A DNA stretch of 64,000 nucleotides. Source: a virus. Below are positions 1-8,655 of this stretch, piece after piece. The position numbers and the translations under genes were made by a program. The first letter of the stretch is position 1. Each line of letters begins with the position of its first letter. The stretch covers positions 1 to 64,000 of IMG/VR virus record IMGVR_UViG_3300021138_000007. The stretch is one strand, 5' to 3'. A model generated the notes under the pieces. The model was not told where the DNA came from. It saw only the letters and a list, made by a program, of their open reading frames with translations, and searched no databases.

Positions 1-822
1 GTTAATTTTAATGATTTAAATTCTTTTTACCAGAATTTATCGTTTGAGCAATTAAAGAATCATATTGATTCTCTTCCAGGTATGGATTATTATAAAACTT
101 TGAAAAAGTGCTCATATGTGGAGAATGATCGTTTGTTTTTCTACAATGTGAAATATTGTATCGTTTTTAATAAAATGGCATCGGAAATCGGATTGGGCAA
201 TCCTGATTTATTTTGGGATTATTGGTATAAACTAAATTCATCAGCTATGCAATCTCATTTAAAATTAGTATTTCCTAATAAATATTATACTTCAATTGCT
301 TTAGATTTAAAAAGAGAAAAACCTTATTTGACTGATGATCAAGTAATTAAAACGATACTTGAAGGTGCTGAATTAAGGGCAAAAAGGGCATATTGTGCCA
401 TGTTAAGGGAATTGTATGTCACAATGTATTTAACACGTAGTTTAATTGATTCTGAAGGACATAAATATGATCCATTGAAAGTATTAATACATCCAATTTT
501 AGATTCTTTGTGTCGAATTGATGCTTTAATAGTTAGCCCTAAAATGGGACTTGTAGGATTAGCAATACATTTAAATTCTAAACAAAGCAATGAAGCTGTA
601 GGAGTTAAAAGTGGATTAATTCCGATTGAATTTAGAAATATGGTGAATCACATATTGGGATTTGGTATAGACATTAATTATTCTGAATTATCAGAAGGAA
701 GAATTATCCTTCCTTCTGATAAAAAACTTCTAATGCTTAGAAAAGCATTAGAAGGAGAAGAACAATCATATAATATGCTAGTAGATGCATATACTTGGAA
801 AAATGAGCAATTATCCCAATGA
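1..822 (+). CDS. Unknown protein, 5' end cut by window edge
   Basis: The reading frame is open from base 1, 27 codons before the first ATG at 82, so the true start is probably outside the window. At least 273 residues are visible. I do not recognise the family. The protein is mostly helical, with a conserved-looking core around 'RIDALIVSPKMGLVGLAI' that loosely resembles the D...GLAI layout of some PD-(D/E)XK-type nuclease folds; that is a guess from pattern only. It is one of only three plus-strand genes. Its 3' end overlaps the convergent gene at 811-1236 by 12 bp. Confidence 0.6.
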   Translation, partial: VNFNDLNSFYQNLSFEQLKNHIDSLPGMDYYKTLKKCSYVENDRLFFYNVKYCIVFNKMASEIGLGNPDLFWDYWYKLNSSAMQSHLKLVFPNKYYTSIALDLKREKPYLTDDQVIKTILEGAELRAKRAYCAMLRELYVTMYLTRSLIDSEGHKYDPLKVLIHPILDSLCRIDALIVSPKMGLVGLAIHLNSKQSNEAVGVKSGLIPIEFRNMVNHILGFGIDINYSELSEGRIILPSDKKLLMLRKALEGEEQSYNMLVDAYTWKNEQLSQ

Positions 823-1236
823 ATCATCTTTTGGATATATATAATCAATAAGATCAGGAATTTGTACATCGCTTAAATCTATGTTAGAAGCAAAGCCAGG
901 ATTATTTCTTGGATCGTCAATATTGATCCCGCTTAATGGTTCGCCTTCGATTTCTTGTATAGTATTGTACATATTTAATAATTCTTGTGTGGACATGTCA
1001 TTGTTAATGTTAGCACCTTGCCCTTTAAGATAATCAATTAATTGTGCTCTATACTTTTCTTCTCGTTTGACATCATGGTGTTCGCGCATTTGATCATCAA
1101 AACTATCGCCTAAATCATCTATATTAGATATTCTTGTCATAATAGAATCAACAGTATCTGCTTCCATTTTATAACCATTTTGATCTAAATCGTCCGCTAT
1201 TGAAGCTAATTTTTGCATAATATAATTTTTATTCAT
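811..1236 (-). CDS. Unknown protein with N-terminal EAD helical motif
   Basis: A 141-residue unknown protein. Residues about 9-37 (KLASIADDLDQNGYKMEAD and onward) form the short helical motif that recurs in five other proteins of this window. The rest is hydrophilic and acidic, with no membrane segment or known domain. The ATG is supported by an AAGGAT ribosome binding site. The gene is convergent with the truncated plus-strand gene and divergent from the gene at 1335, which carries the same motif at its own N-terminus. A role as a virion or head-associated protein is only inferred from the company the motif keeps. Confidence 0.7.
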   Translation of the reverse strand: MNKNYIMQKLASIADDLDQNGYKMEADTVDSIMTRISNIDDLGDSFDDQMREHHDVKREEKYRAQLIDYLKGQGANINNDMSTQELLNMYNTIQEIEGEPLSGINIDDPRNNPGFASNIDLSDVQIPDLIDYIYPKDDSLG

Positions 1237-1289
1237 GATTGATATCCTTATATATTATTTCTTTTCTTCAGCATAAAGGATATTCCCTT

Positions 1290-1297
1290 TATAAATA
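1290..1297 (+). promoter_or_regulatory. TATAAATA box before the 1335 gene
   Basis: TATAAATA on the plus strand, 37 bp before the ATG, between the divergent genes at 1236 and 1335. It matches the T4 late -10 consensus. Confidence 0.4.
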
Positions 1298-1334
1298 AGA
1301 ATATTATAAAGTATTAGGTGTTAGGTGAGCTTAA

Positions 1335-2687
1335 ATGAACGATCAAATTATAAAAGATTTAATAAATATTGCAAATTCATTAGATGACAAATATATGTTT
1401 GATGAATCAGACGTAATCACCAAAATTGCAAAACAAATTTCAATTCATAATACGAAATATGCTGCGAATCCTCTTGGTAAATTTCAAAAAGATTTTATGC
1501 AAAAAACATTGAAAAATACAATCAATAACGAAATGCTTAATGCAAATCAACGTGATAATCAATTTTTATTAAAAACTTTAGGAGGAGCAGCGGCGGCTAC
1601 TGGTATTGGAGCTTTGGGCCTCTCGCAAATACCAAATAATCCACCTGCTATTTCTAATACTGCTACTACTGGTGTGCCAACTGCGGAATTACCTGCAAAT
1701 ACTAATCTTTTTTCATCATTAACTCCAAAACCACAAACTGCGCCTTTACCAAATAATGCGGCTGACATCACTTTGGAATTAATGATGCTTTTAGCCACAA
1801 TGCAAGAAGATAATAAAGTATTATTTAGCCCATATAAAGAAGACATTAATAAATTAATTAATAATGTTACTTTTGTTTTAAGAGAATATCAACAACTATC
1901 TAAAACAGCCAATTCTAAATTTTCTAGAATTATATTGAGTCAAAATTTTGGAGATGAAGTTGAAGAACCCAATGTAGAAGATAAAGCTTTTGGAGAGGGT
2001 GTGCCTAAAGAAAATTATTCATCAGAAGTTCAAAGTGTTTTGAACCAATTGGAACTTTATGTAAATTCAAATGAAGAACAAAAAATTAATGCTTTGATGA
2101 ATATAGATAATAATATTTATAAACATGGGCCTCAATTTATTCAACAATTAATTCAAAGTGACAATAACCATGTATTAGATAAATATGCGCAGGCAGTAAA
2201 TACCGTACTGAATGCACAACCTAGAAGCATAAAAGAAAACTACGCGCTCTCTACTTTAAAACAAATAATACAAGAATTTAGTCCGAATCTTAAAAGTTTA
2301 TTACATGGTAAAACTCTGTCTACAGATCAATTGCTGTCAGGGCAATATTTAAATGCACCCTATGAAGATAAAGCATTTAGTGATGATGGAATAAACTATA
2401 AAGAAACTGCGCAAAATAAAACAGAGTCTCAACAATTGACAAATATTTATACTGCTATGGCAAATAAATTCAAATATTATTACGATGATTTAAATAATAT
2501 CTTTAAAACATTACCTAATAATAATAATTTAAAACAACATTTTCAACTTATATTGATAAATATTAAATCTGGAGAAGAGTATTTTGAGAGAATTGTAAAA
2601 GAAAAACAATTCCCACAACTTGTAAATCCTGAAAAAATATCATCAAATGCCACAGTTGGAACAAGTCCAGGCAGTCAAATAAAATAA
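1335..2687 (+). CDS. Unknown structural-looking protein with EAD-like N-terminus
   Basis: A 450-residue protein of unknown function. Residues 7-35 carry a diverged copy of the EAD motif (INIANSLDDKYMFDESD). A hydrophobic Gly/Ala-rich stretch near residues 80-98 could be a membrane or fusion-like segment. It is followed by a Pro/Thr/Asn-rich linker and a long Asn/Gln-rich helical region. Two short segments resemble each other: 'EDKAFGEGVPKENY' and 'EDKAFSDDGINYKE'. The start has an AGGTGA site 6 nt before ATG, and a TATAAATA octamer lies at 1290-1297. The RusA-like gene follows after 3 bp, so the two are probably co-transcribed. Confidence 0.7.
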   Translation: MNDQIIKDLINIANSLDDKYMFDESDVITKIAKQISIHNTKYAANPLGKFQKDFMQKTLKNTINNEMLNANQRDNQFLLKTLGGAAAATGIGALGLSQIPNNPPAISNTATTGVPTAELPANTNLFSSLTPKPQTAPLPNNAADITLELMMLLATMQEDNKVLFSPYKEDINKLINNVTFVLREYQQLSKTANSKFSRIILSQNFGDEVEEPNVEDKAFGEGVPKENYSSEVQSVLNQLELYVNSNEEQKINALMNIDNNIYKHGPQFIQQLIQSDNNHVLDKYAQAVNTVLNAQPRSIKENYALSTLKQIIQEFSPNLKSLLHGKTLSTDQLLSGQYLNAPYEDKAFSDDGINYKETAQNKTESQQLTNIYTAMANKFKYYYDDLNNIFKTLPNNNNLKQHFQLILINIKSGEEYFERIVKEKQFPQLVNPEKISSNATVGTSPGSQIK

Positions 2688-2690
2688 TTT

Positions 2691-3131
2691 TTGTATAAGA
2701 TATTTATGCGAAAATTATCCTGCCAAATTGGAATTCCCATATCTGCCAATGAAATGTATGTTCCAATAAATAAAGGGCAACTTGTAAAAAGTAAAAAATA
2801 CAGAGAATGGATAGATAAAAATATTGTTATATTGAAAGAAAATATGTCTAAAGCAGAATCCTTTCCTATTGTAATTAATGTATTGGTTATGGGCGGAAAA
2901 GGCTGGTCTATGGATAGAGACATAGACAATGTGTGTAAACCTATTGTGGATTTATTAGTGAAAGCTGAAATCATTCCAGATGATAATAGTCGATATGTAG
3001 AAAAAGTTCATGCGCGTTATCTGCATTCTCCAGCTAAATCTACTGATGCATTAACTCTTATTAGCTTTGAAGAACCAGAAGAAGTGTTAGAGAACTTGTG
3101 GACATTTCCTAGTCTTTCTCAAAAGTCTTAA
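2691..3131 (+). CDS. rusA: RusA-like Holliday junction resolvase
   Basis: RusA-family endonucleases cut four-way DNA junctions; in phages they resolve recombination and replication intermediates before packaging. The family signature is clear: 'DRDIDNVCKPIVDLL' supplies the D..N..K...D pattern, followed by 'IIPDD' with the metal-binding acidic pair, and then a Val/Tyr-rich strand. The length fits the family. The first possible start is TTG at 2691. An ATG at 2706 gives MRKLSCQIG and is about equally likely, because neither has a strong ribosome binding site. The 3' end overlaps the convergent gene at 3109-3420 by 23 bp. Confidence 0.85.
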   Translation: MYKIFMRKLSCQIGIPISANEMYVPINKGQLVKSKKYREWIDKNIVILKENMSKAESFPIVINVLVMGGKGWSMDRDIDNVCKPIVDLLVKAEIIPDDNSRYVEKVHARYLHSPAKSTDALTLISFEEPEEVLENLWTFPSLSQKS

Positions 3132-3420
3132 TTGCCATTTCTCTTCGCCAAGACATCATTAATCGAAGATTGGATAGAATTTGCTGAATTAATTCATGTT
3201 CTTTAGATGTAAGATGTTTTTTAGTATTAGCATTAAGTGTTCCGTCTAATATTTGCATACATTCATCTACACCTTGCATTTTTGATTCATAGCAAGCGAG
3301 TATAATATCTGCACGTATTTTTGCTAAATCTTCTGAATCAAGTTTATCCTTCCATTTATTTATTACTTCTGAAGAAATATCTTTGATGTCTCTAGATGCA
3401 TATAAGGGATTTTCTTTCAT
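3109..3420 (-). CDS. Unknown small helical protein
   Basis: A 103-residue protein I do not recognise. It is predicted to be almost entirely helical and charged, with no Cys pairs, no membrane segment and no signal peptide. No convincing Shine-Dalgarno sequence precedes the ATG, which lies only 10 bp past the terminator hairpin of the upstream gene, so expression may depend on read-through. The 3' end overlaps the rusA-like gene in the opposite direction. Confidence 0.55.
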   Translation of the reverse strand: MKENPLYASRDIKDISSEVINKWKDKLDSEDLAKIRADIILACYESKMQGVDECMQILDGTLNANTKKHLTSKEHELIQQILSNLRLMMSWRREMAIKTFEKD

Positions 3421-3430
3421 GGCAAAAGAT

Positions 3431-3461
3431 AAAATAGAGAAGAAAATTTCTTCTCTATTTT
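3431..3461 (-). terminator. Hairpin terminator after 3464-3967 gene
   Basis: The arms AAAATAGAGAAG (3431-3442) and CTTCTCTATTTT (3450-3461) are perfect inverted repeats, and the pairing can be extended inward. On the minus strand the hairpin directly follows the stop of the 167-residue gene and is followed by ATCTTTTG. Confidence 0.7.
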
Positions 3462-3463
3462 AT

Positions 3464-3967
3464 TTATTTCTCAATATCTACTGGAACATTATATGGAAAT
3501 TGATTGTCTGGTAACTCAATTATTGGGATTCTTTTTCCTTCAGTATATCCTACTTCTGGATGATACAATGATTCATCTGTGTCAAATGGATCAAAAGAAT
3601 TACCATCAGTTAATTCTTCATCAGTTTTTAATTCATTCTCAAGATGATGCTTATCCTTGTCAAGAATGCTTTGTAAAAACTTGACTTCCTCTCTTTGCCA
3701 ATCTGATAAAGGTGTGCCTTTACTGTAAATCTCTACCATGCGTCTACGAGCCTCTGCTGGAGTTGTAGTTTCAACAGGAGGATTAGGGTTTTTGGCATTC
3801 ATATCTTTTACTAATTGTAGAGCTTGCATCCAAGCTTGATCGTCTTCTGCACCAGCTAAACGAATTAAAGTGTAAGTAATTCCATCAGCTTGATTGAAAT
3901 TATTATTCAAATCAGCTTTGTAAGCGACCTTAATTAAACGATTAACAACACTAGATAACTTTTCCAT
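3464..3967 (-). CDS. Unknown protein with N-terminal EAD motif
   Basis: A 167-residue protein of unknown function. Residues about 10-38 (LIKVAYKADLNNNFNQADG and onward) are a copy of the EAD helical motif found in six proteins here. The rest is hydrophilic, Pro/Asp-rich, and ends in an acidic tail. The start is well supported by AAGGAAT upstream of ATG. It sits just upstream of the second capsid-like gene in transcription order reversed, i.e. downstream of it on the minus strand, so a head role is possible but not shown. Confidence 0.65.
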   Translation of the reverse strand: MEKLSSVVNRLIKVAYKADLNNNFNQADGITYTLIRLAGAEDDQAWMQALQLVKDMNAKNPNPPVETTTPAEARRRMVEIYSKGTPLSDWQREEVKFLQSILDKDKHHLENELKTDEELTDGNSFDPFDTDESLYHPEVGYTEGKRIPIIELPDNQFPYNVPVDIEK

Positions 3968-4039
3968 AAATATATTCCTTTTAATATTGAATGTATTTGT
4001 AATGTTCTGCGATTAAAAATCAAACACCTTTAAATAATT

Positions 4040-5110
4040 TTAAATTGGACCAATTCCTTCAATTGTGTCATCATCTATTTGAGACTCTAATTGCTTAATT
4101 TGAAGAATAGATTCATTGTCTGTTTTAAAGTATTTCTCAAAATAACCTTCTAACTTGTTACAAAATGCTTTCAAATCTTGTATTTCTTGTTCGAGCTTTT
4201 GATAATCGTTATTTTTTGGAATACTTGATATATTGATCCGCACGATTGAAAAATCATTTAAAATAGACAGACCAATGTCAGTTTCGATTAAATAATTTGC
4301 TCCATATTTGTTCTTTTTTTGTATCGGCTTGTTATTGTAAGTTAATATAGAATCTTCATTAATATTTTTTTCATCGAGTTTATCATTTGAGTTCAAATCC
4401 TGATTGTCAAAAACTTCGATATCATCTTTAATGAGATATACTCCAATATTTTCGGGCTTTGCAATAATGTAAACACACTTCGTAGGGCACATTGAAGATA
4501 CATATATCTTTATATTCTTGAAATAAGCCCAAATAGGAGGATCATCTTCTTTCGCATTTTCTGCACTATATCCCGTTTCGGTAAAATCAGATTTGTCTTC
4601 CCAAGCATCAAAGTCTTTATATCGCATTGGATGCATTACTATGCCATCAGCTTTTAATTCATGAGCCTCAAGTAAAGCTTTGCCTAACATGATTGTTTCT
4701 CTTGATAAAGTGTCCGCATTGATGGTCTGGTCTAATGAAGCAGTAGTGCCAAATAATTTAAACACTTCTAAATCTATTTGCCTATGCATAGCATTAATAG
4801 CGCGATCTATAATTCGTTTACATACTTCTTCTCGATTGGGAAAATACAAAAGATAATGATTAAATTCCTCTTCAGTAATAACAGGATTAGTCGCAATTTT
4901 AAAATTAGGTACGTAAATTTGTTCATGCGATAGTGATACTTTGGGATATGCTCCATTTTGAGGAATCACATATGCTTTAGAAGAAAAATCCCTTCCATAA
5001 ACTGGTGGTTGATTTATTCTTTTTTCTTCGTTAGTCCAAGAATCTACAGACAAAATATGACGAACAACAGGGTTGTATTTTTCCCCGTTTAAAAAATATC
5101 TTTTATTCAT
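4040..5110 (-). CDS. Second HK97-fold capsid-like protein with C-terminal coiled coil
   Basis: A 356-residue paralogue of the major capsid protein at 7021-7875. Shared blocks in the same order include 'KAYVIPQNGAYP' (45-56) against 'KSYVIPKRGSVP', 'LEVFKLF' against 'VEVFKVI', 'EAHELKADGIVMHPMRYKD' (148-166) against 'EEHELVGAKIVLHPQRYKD', 'IYVSSMCPTKCVYIIA' against 'IHVSTMVPKNAVYVLA', and 'ILNDFSIVRI' against 'VINDYALSRI'. It differs by an insertion near 235-270 and by a charged C-terminal extension (about 300-345) that looks coiled-coil. A vertex (penton) role like T4 gp24 beside gp23 is a natural inference; an ornamental or minor capsid role is also possible. A good AGGAG site precedes ATG. 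Confidence 0.8.
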   Translation of the reverse strand: MNKRYFLNGEKYNPVVRHILSVDSWTNEEKRINQPPVYGRDFSSKAYVIPQNGAYPKVSLSHEQIYVPNFKIATNPVITEEEFNHYLLYFPNREEVCKRIIDRAINAMHRQIDLEVFKLFGTTASLDQTINADTLSRETIMLGKALLEAHELKADGIVMHPMRYKDFDAWEDKSDFTETGYSAENAKEDDPPIWAYFKNIKIYVSSMCPTKCVYIIAKPENIGVYLIKDDIEVFDNQDLNSNDKLDEKNINEDSILTYNNKPIQKKNKYGANYLIETDIGLSILNDFSIVRINISSIPKNNDYQKLEQEIQDLKAFCNKLEGYFEKYFKTDNESILQIKQLESQIDDDTIEGIGPI

Positions 5111-5234
5111 TATAACTCCTGACTATCTAAAGTGTAGTATCATACATGTTATGCTATAGTGAACTTAACGATTGATATATTTGCTGATATTTCATTAAAG
5201 GGCATTTAAGATACTATTTTAGTGTCAAAATAAG

Positions 5235-5465
5235 TTATACAATATGAATATCAGTAGACATTCTCTTTAAAACATTTGTAATTGCATCAGCTTTAACAAA
5301 ATCACCTGCATTATCAGCCTTTTGTGCTTCTTCAATCAATTTATCTACTTCATCGGTTACAGATTTTTTAGTTTTAGGTCTACAACTACCGTTTTCACCA
5401 GGCTTAGTTCCTGGCACTCTTTCATATCCTTCCCAACACTTCATTTTTTCTGCACTCTTATCCAT
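5235..5465 (-). CDS. Small protein with CWEGYERVPG motif and EAD motif
   Basis: A 76-residue protein. The N-terminal half has 'KCWEGYERVPGTKPGENG' followed by 'SCRPK': two cysteines framing a Tyr/Pro/Gly-rich loop. The C-terminal half (about 43-70) is the EAD helical motif. AAGGAT lies a few bases before two adjacent ATG codons; I use the second, giving MDKSAEK, while the first (5468) or a TTG at 5480 is possible. Function unknown. It sits between the two capsid paralogues. Confidence 0.65.
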   Translation of the reverse strand: MDKSAEKMKCWEGYERVPGTKPGENGSCRPKTKKSVTDEVDKLIEEAQKADNAGDFVKADAITNVLKRMSTDIHIV

Positions 5466-5553
5466 CATAATATCCTTCAAAATTAGAATAATATTTATTT
5501 CTTATGTTTACAAAGTTATACCTGCAATTTGTAATTTAGATATACTTTAAAAT

Positions 5554-6684
5554 TTAACGCCACCAAATATTTTCTTCTTTTAATGTGCGGTTGCCAATAA
5601 TGTCAGCATATTTGCTATCCTTGATATCAAACATTGCACAAATTTCTTTTTCTCTTTTCCCATCTTTATAAGCTTGGCGAATTTGTTGAGCTAATTCTTT
5701 TGCTTTAATGTCTTTTTCTGATTTTTTCTTTTCAATCGGCTTTGATCTTTCAGTGGTAATAGCTTCACTAAATGTTTTGCCTTCGCGCAAACGTCGATCT
5801 ATTGTATTTTTAGGAACTCCTGTCCATTCCGACCACTGAGTTAATGTTCCTGTTCTACCTTCATAAGTGAAAATAAGCGTATCGCCTTTTTTGCGTTTGA
5901 GATGATAATTTTCATCATGCCATGATCTATTTTGAACAACATCGTGTATTAAATATTCTGACAAATTCATTTCTTTAGAAATAGATGATACAGTCATACC
6001 AGATTGATGCTTATCTCTAATTTCTTTCGCTATTTTGGCGTTGATAGTGCTATTATTTGGTACTTTTTCTTCATTGCCTATACAATCACGAAATCCTTTA
6101 TAAATATTATATTTTCTAGATAATCTAGTGCTAGGAGTGCTATCTTTGTAAATCCAATCCAAAAATGTTCTGACATTATATTTACCATGCATATATAATG
6201 TTTTGGCTATGCCAAAATCTTCTATATGCCCTTTTTCACCTTTTGTTTGATTTACATATATTTCCTGTAATTTAGTGATAAAATTTAACGTACCAACAAT
6301 TGTGGTTTTAATATCCCAAAAGGGTCTTATATCGTTTTTATCATATGAAATACATCCATCACCATCAAAATAGCCTCTAATAAAATGAGTTATATATTCA
6401 TCAGGTATTTTATCGGGCCATTCTAAACTGTAAGTTTTATGCTGTCCTAAACCTAAAGCTTGCAAATCTTTCACCATTTCAGATGATTTGATAGTTAAAA
6501 CAGCTTGTGTTTCGCCATTGTCTTTAGGTTGACTATAAATCTTTCCATCATATTCTACAAAATTGCGTATTCTTTCAATTAATTCAATATCTGATTCTTT
6601 AAGATTAATCATAATCAAATTAGGATTATTTTCTGTATTTGTAACGTGTCCATCTGCGGCTAATAATCCTAAAACATAAGCCAT
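5554..6684 (-). CDS. Free-standing LAGLIDADG homing endonuclease
   Basis: A selfish DNA endonuclease with two LAGLIDADG helices, 'YVLGLLAADG' (3-12) and 'FIRGYFDGDG' (101-110), both with intact catalytic Asp. One chain can therefore form the double active site. C-terminal to this are helix-turn-helix-like segments (around 'MTVSSISKEMNLSEYLIHDVV' and 'TLTQWSEWTGVPKNTIDRRL') typical of NUMOD-type DNA-binding tails. It is not inside a gene, but between the two capsid paralogues. The frame is open far upstream of this ATG, and a missing base there probably hides the real N-terminus (see 6685-6881), so the gene may be slightly damaged. Confidence 0.85.
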   Translation of the reverse strand: MAYVLGLLAADGHVTNTENNPNLIMINLKESDIELIERIRNFVEYDGKIYSQPKDNGETQAVLTIKSSEMVKDLQALGLGQHKTYSLEWPDKIPDEYITHFIRGYFDGDGCISYDKNDIRPFWDIKTTIVGTLNFITKLQEIYVNQTKGEKGHIEDFGIAKTLYMHGKYNVRTFLDWIYKDSTPSTRLSRKYNIYKGFRDCIGNEEKVPNNSTINAKIAKEIRDKHQSGMTVSSISKEMNLSEYLIHDVVQNRSWHDENYHLKRKKGDTLIFTYEGRTGTLTQWSEWTGVPKNTIDRRLREGKTFSEAITTERSKPIEKKKSEKDIKAKELAQQIRQAYKDGKREKEICAMFDIKDSKYADIIGNRTLKEENIWWR

Positions 6685-6881
6685 TTCAATAGACCATGTT
6701 TTAAAATAATTATCATTCGGCTTGTAAATGCGTTGATCAGGTTTTGGTAATTTAACACCTAGTTTACGCGCATGGTAATATACAGATTTTAAATTGCAAT
6801 GTAATAATTTAGTTAGCTCTTTAGCTGTATATTTTGCAGATAAAATTAACTGTTTTTGTTCTTGATTTAAGATTTTTTCAT
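6685..6881 (-). other. Probable N-terminal HTH part of the homing endonuclease, out of frame by one base
   Basis: In the frame of the endonuclease, the codons upstream of 6684 read as a good helix-turn-helix (QKQLILSAKYTAKELTKLL, then SVYYHARKLGVKLP) back to a TAA near 6900, but without a usable start codon. An ATG at 6881-6879 with AGGTGA five bases before it lies one base out of frame. It is followed by a run of six A (6873-6878). One more A would fuse ATG AAA AAA ATC to the HTH frame. This is a sequencing slip, a real frameshift mutation or slippage decoding. Confidence 0.6.
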
Positions 6882-6953
6882 TATGTTCACCTATATATTA
6901 TAGGCTATTTTGAAAATAATTTACAGGTTTTTCTAAATTTTTAGTCTAAAAAC

Positions 6954-6993
6954 AAAATATCCTCAATGAAATTTCTTCCATTGAGGATATTTT
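6954..6993 (-). terminator. Strong terminator of the major capsid gene
   Basis: Perfect 15-bp arms AAAATATCCTCAATG (6954-6968) and CATTGAGGATATTTT (6979-6993) with a 10-nt loop. On the minus strand they are followed by GTTTTTA. This is a classical intrinsic terminator just after the capsid stop codon. Confidence 0.85.
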
Positions 6994-7020
6994 GAACCTA
7001 ATTTATTTCAATAAAATAGA

Positions 7021-7875
7021 TTAGCCAACAAGTATGCGTGACAGAGCATAGTCATTTATCACAGCAAATCCCAACTCTTCAAACACAACCCATCCAAGGC
7101 GAAGTCGCTTAGGATCGTCGGCAGGAAGAACAGTGATATCCTGTCGAACAGGCATAGCACCTACGAACTGTGCAGGAGCAAGTACGTAGACAGCGTTCTT
7201 AGGAACCATTGTGCTGACGTGAATGTCAGCGGAGTAGACGTGACCATAAAGACCAGTCTGAAGAACGTCTCGCTGAGTTGCCTGGTCGAAGACTTCAGGA
7301 CCCCAGGTTCGAATGTCCTTATATCGCTGTGGATGAAGAACAATCTTAGCACCAACAAGTTCGTGCTCTTCGATGAGGGTCAACGCGAGGTTGATGTTCT
7401 CAATCTGAAGTGTACCAACTACGCTGATGGAGTGGTCAGTTGGGATAGCAGCGTTGATGACCTTGAATACTTCAACGTCTTCTTGTCGCTGTAGACTATC
7501 CTTAGCGCGGACCTGTGCTCGGTCAACGATGTAGAAACGTCGCTGTCGAATTTCGTTCAAACGGATTGTTGGGTTAGAAGCTAACTCAATGGTTGGAACG
7601 AGAAGCTCTTCTGCTTCAACTTCGGCAGTAGGAACGCTACCTCTCTTAGGAATAACGTAGGACTTAACAGCGATATCTCGCTCGTATCGTGCCAACGCAC
7701 CCTGAGGTAATTCATCTACCATTAATAACTTGCGTCCGATAGCCTGGTAAAGTAAGCTAGTCTTGATTGGCTCTACCATTGCTTGTGCAAGAGCGGTTCG
7801 ACCCTCTGGAGTCTCAAGAGCCATTGCAATAATAGCTTCTTTCTGCTCTGCTACATTTCGTTTAATCATGCTCAT
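7021..7875 (-). CDS. Major capsid protein (HK97 fold)
   Basis: A 284-residue protein with the layout of HK97-fold capsid proteins of myophage type: an N-terminal arm, an E-loop-like segment around 'YVIPKRGSVPTAEVEAEELLVP' (73-94), a spine helix near 105-140 and P-domain blocks 'HELVGAKIVLHPQRYKD' and 'VSTMVPKNAVYVLAPAQFVG', ending in the A-domain strand 'FAVINDYALSRILVG'. AAAGGAG precedes the ATG, and a strong terminator follows the gene. The base composition is visibly richer in G and C than its neighbours and the codons look optimised, as expected for the most abundant virion protein. The next gene upstream is the probable decoration protein. A paralogue is at 4040-5110. Confidence 0.85.
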   Translation of the reverse strand: MSMIKRNVAEQKEAIIAMALETPEGRTALAQAMVEPIKTSLLYQAIGRKLLMVDELPQGALARYERDIAVKSYVIPKRGSVPTAEVEAEELLVPTIELASNPTIRLNEIRQRRFYIVDRAQVRAKDSLQRQEDVEVFKVINAAIPTDHSISVVGTLQIENINLALTLIEEHELVGAKIVLHPQRYKDIRTWGPEVFDQATQRDVLQTGLYGHVYSADIHVSTMVPKNAVYVLAPAQFVGAMPVRQDITVLPADDPKRLRLGWVVFEELGFAVINDYALSRILVG

Positions 7876-7917
7876 ATTTTTATAATCTCCTTTATAACTG
7901 AACGTTTATCCTTACTC

Positions 7918-8595
7918 TTACATAAGCTGAGTGATGTAAAGTAGAGAACCGTCAAAGCTATCAACTCTAGCAATTGCAGGACCATGAGAGGAACTTGCAA
8001 GTGCTACAAACTTACCTGCATTAGCGAACGCACCGAAGGTGAGTAAGTCGCCTGGTAAGAATGTGTATGGTGAACCGCTGTCGGTTCCAGCAGTTGCTGT
8101 CTGTACAGCAACGAATTGATCAGTAATGAATTGACCAGATGGGGTGGTGTAGACACCAACGCCTCGTCGTGGACCTTCGCTACCACCTGCGCCAGCAGTA
8201 AGGTTAGTTACTTCTGAAACAAGCTCGTCCTGGAACTCGCCGATAGCTCGCTTAGGACCAACAAACCAACCGTTGTTAGCTGCAACAAGGTTGCCGCTGC
8301 TTGGATCAACATAAGTAGAACCAACTGGGTCGTTTTGAATGAAAGTATTTCCTGTGGTCATATGATCGTCAGCAGCGATACCTAAGTAGCTGTTAACGTT
8401 GTCGGTCTGTGCATTAGAGTTAGTGCCACCAGTACCATTAACGCCTCGGTTAGCAGGTCGTGCAAAATTGGCATAAGTGCCAGATAAGTCACGAGCCAAC
8501 ACCATACCAGCGTGGAATGTATTTGTTCCACTTGCGATAGTATTAGAAGAATCGCGGTTGGAAACTACAACAGTCTGAAGTGCTTTAATTGCCAT
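7918..8595 (-). CDS. Probable capsid decoration or head protein
   Basis: A 225-residue protein rich in Gly, Ser, Thr, Asn and Ala, with a beta-strand pattern and no cysteines: 'GTNTFHAGMVLARD' near the start, a Gly/Asn-rich loop, and the terminal strands 'GPAIARVDSFDGSLLYITQLM'. This composition, together with its place directly upstream of the capsid gene with similar codon use, fits a head decoration or cement protein. No specific family is recognised. AGGAGG lies 12 nt before the ATG. Confidence 0.6.
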   Translation of the reverse strand: MAIKALQTVVVSNRDSSNTIASGTNTFHAGMVLARDLSGTYANFARPANRGVNGTGGTNSNAQTDNVNSYLGIAADDHMTTGNTFIQNDPVGSTYVDPSSGNLVAANNGWFVGPKRAIGEFQDELVSEVTNLTAGAGGSEGPRRGVGVYTTPSGQFITDQFVAVQTATAGTDSGSPYTFLPGDLLTFGAFANAGKFVALASSSHGPAIARVDSFDGSLLYITQLM

Positions 8596-8655
8596 TGTTA
8601 TTTATATCCTCCTGGAATAAGAGATATTTACTTTTACAAGAAAATATCTTTGTGG

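Noticed and set aside
8599-8606. TATAAATA on the minus strand as a promoter for the decoration gene
   Set aside because: It lies between AGGAGG and the ATG of that gene, so it cannot be its -10 element.
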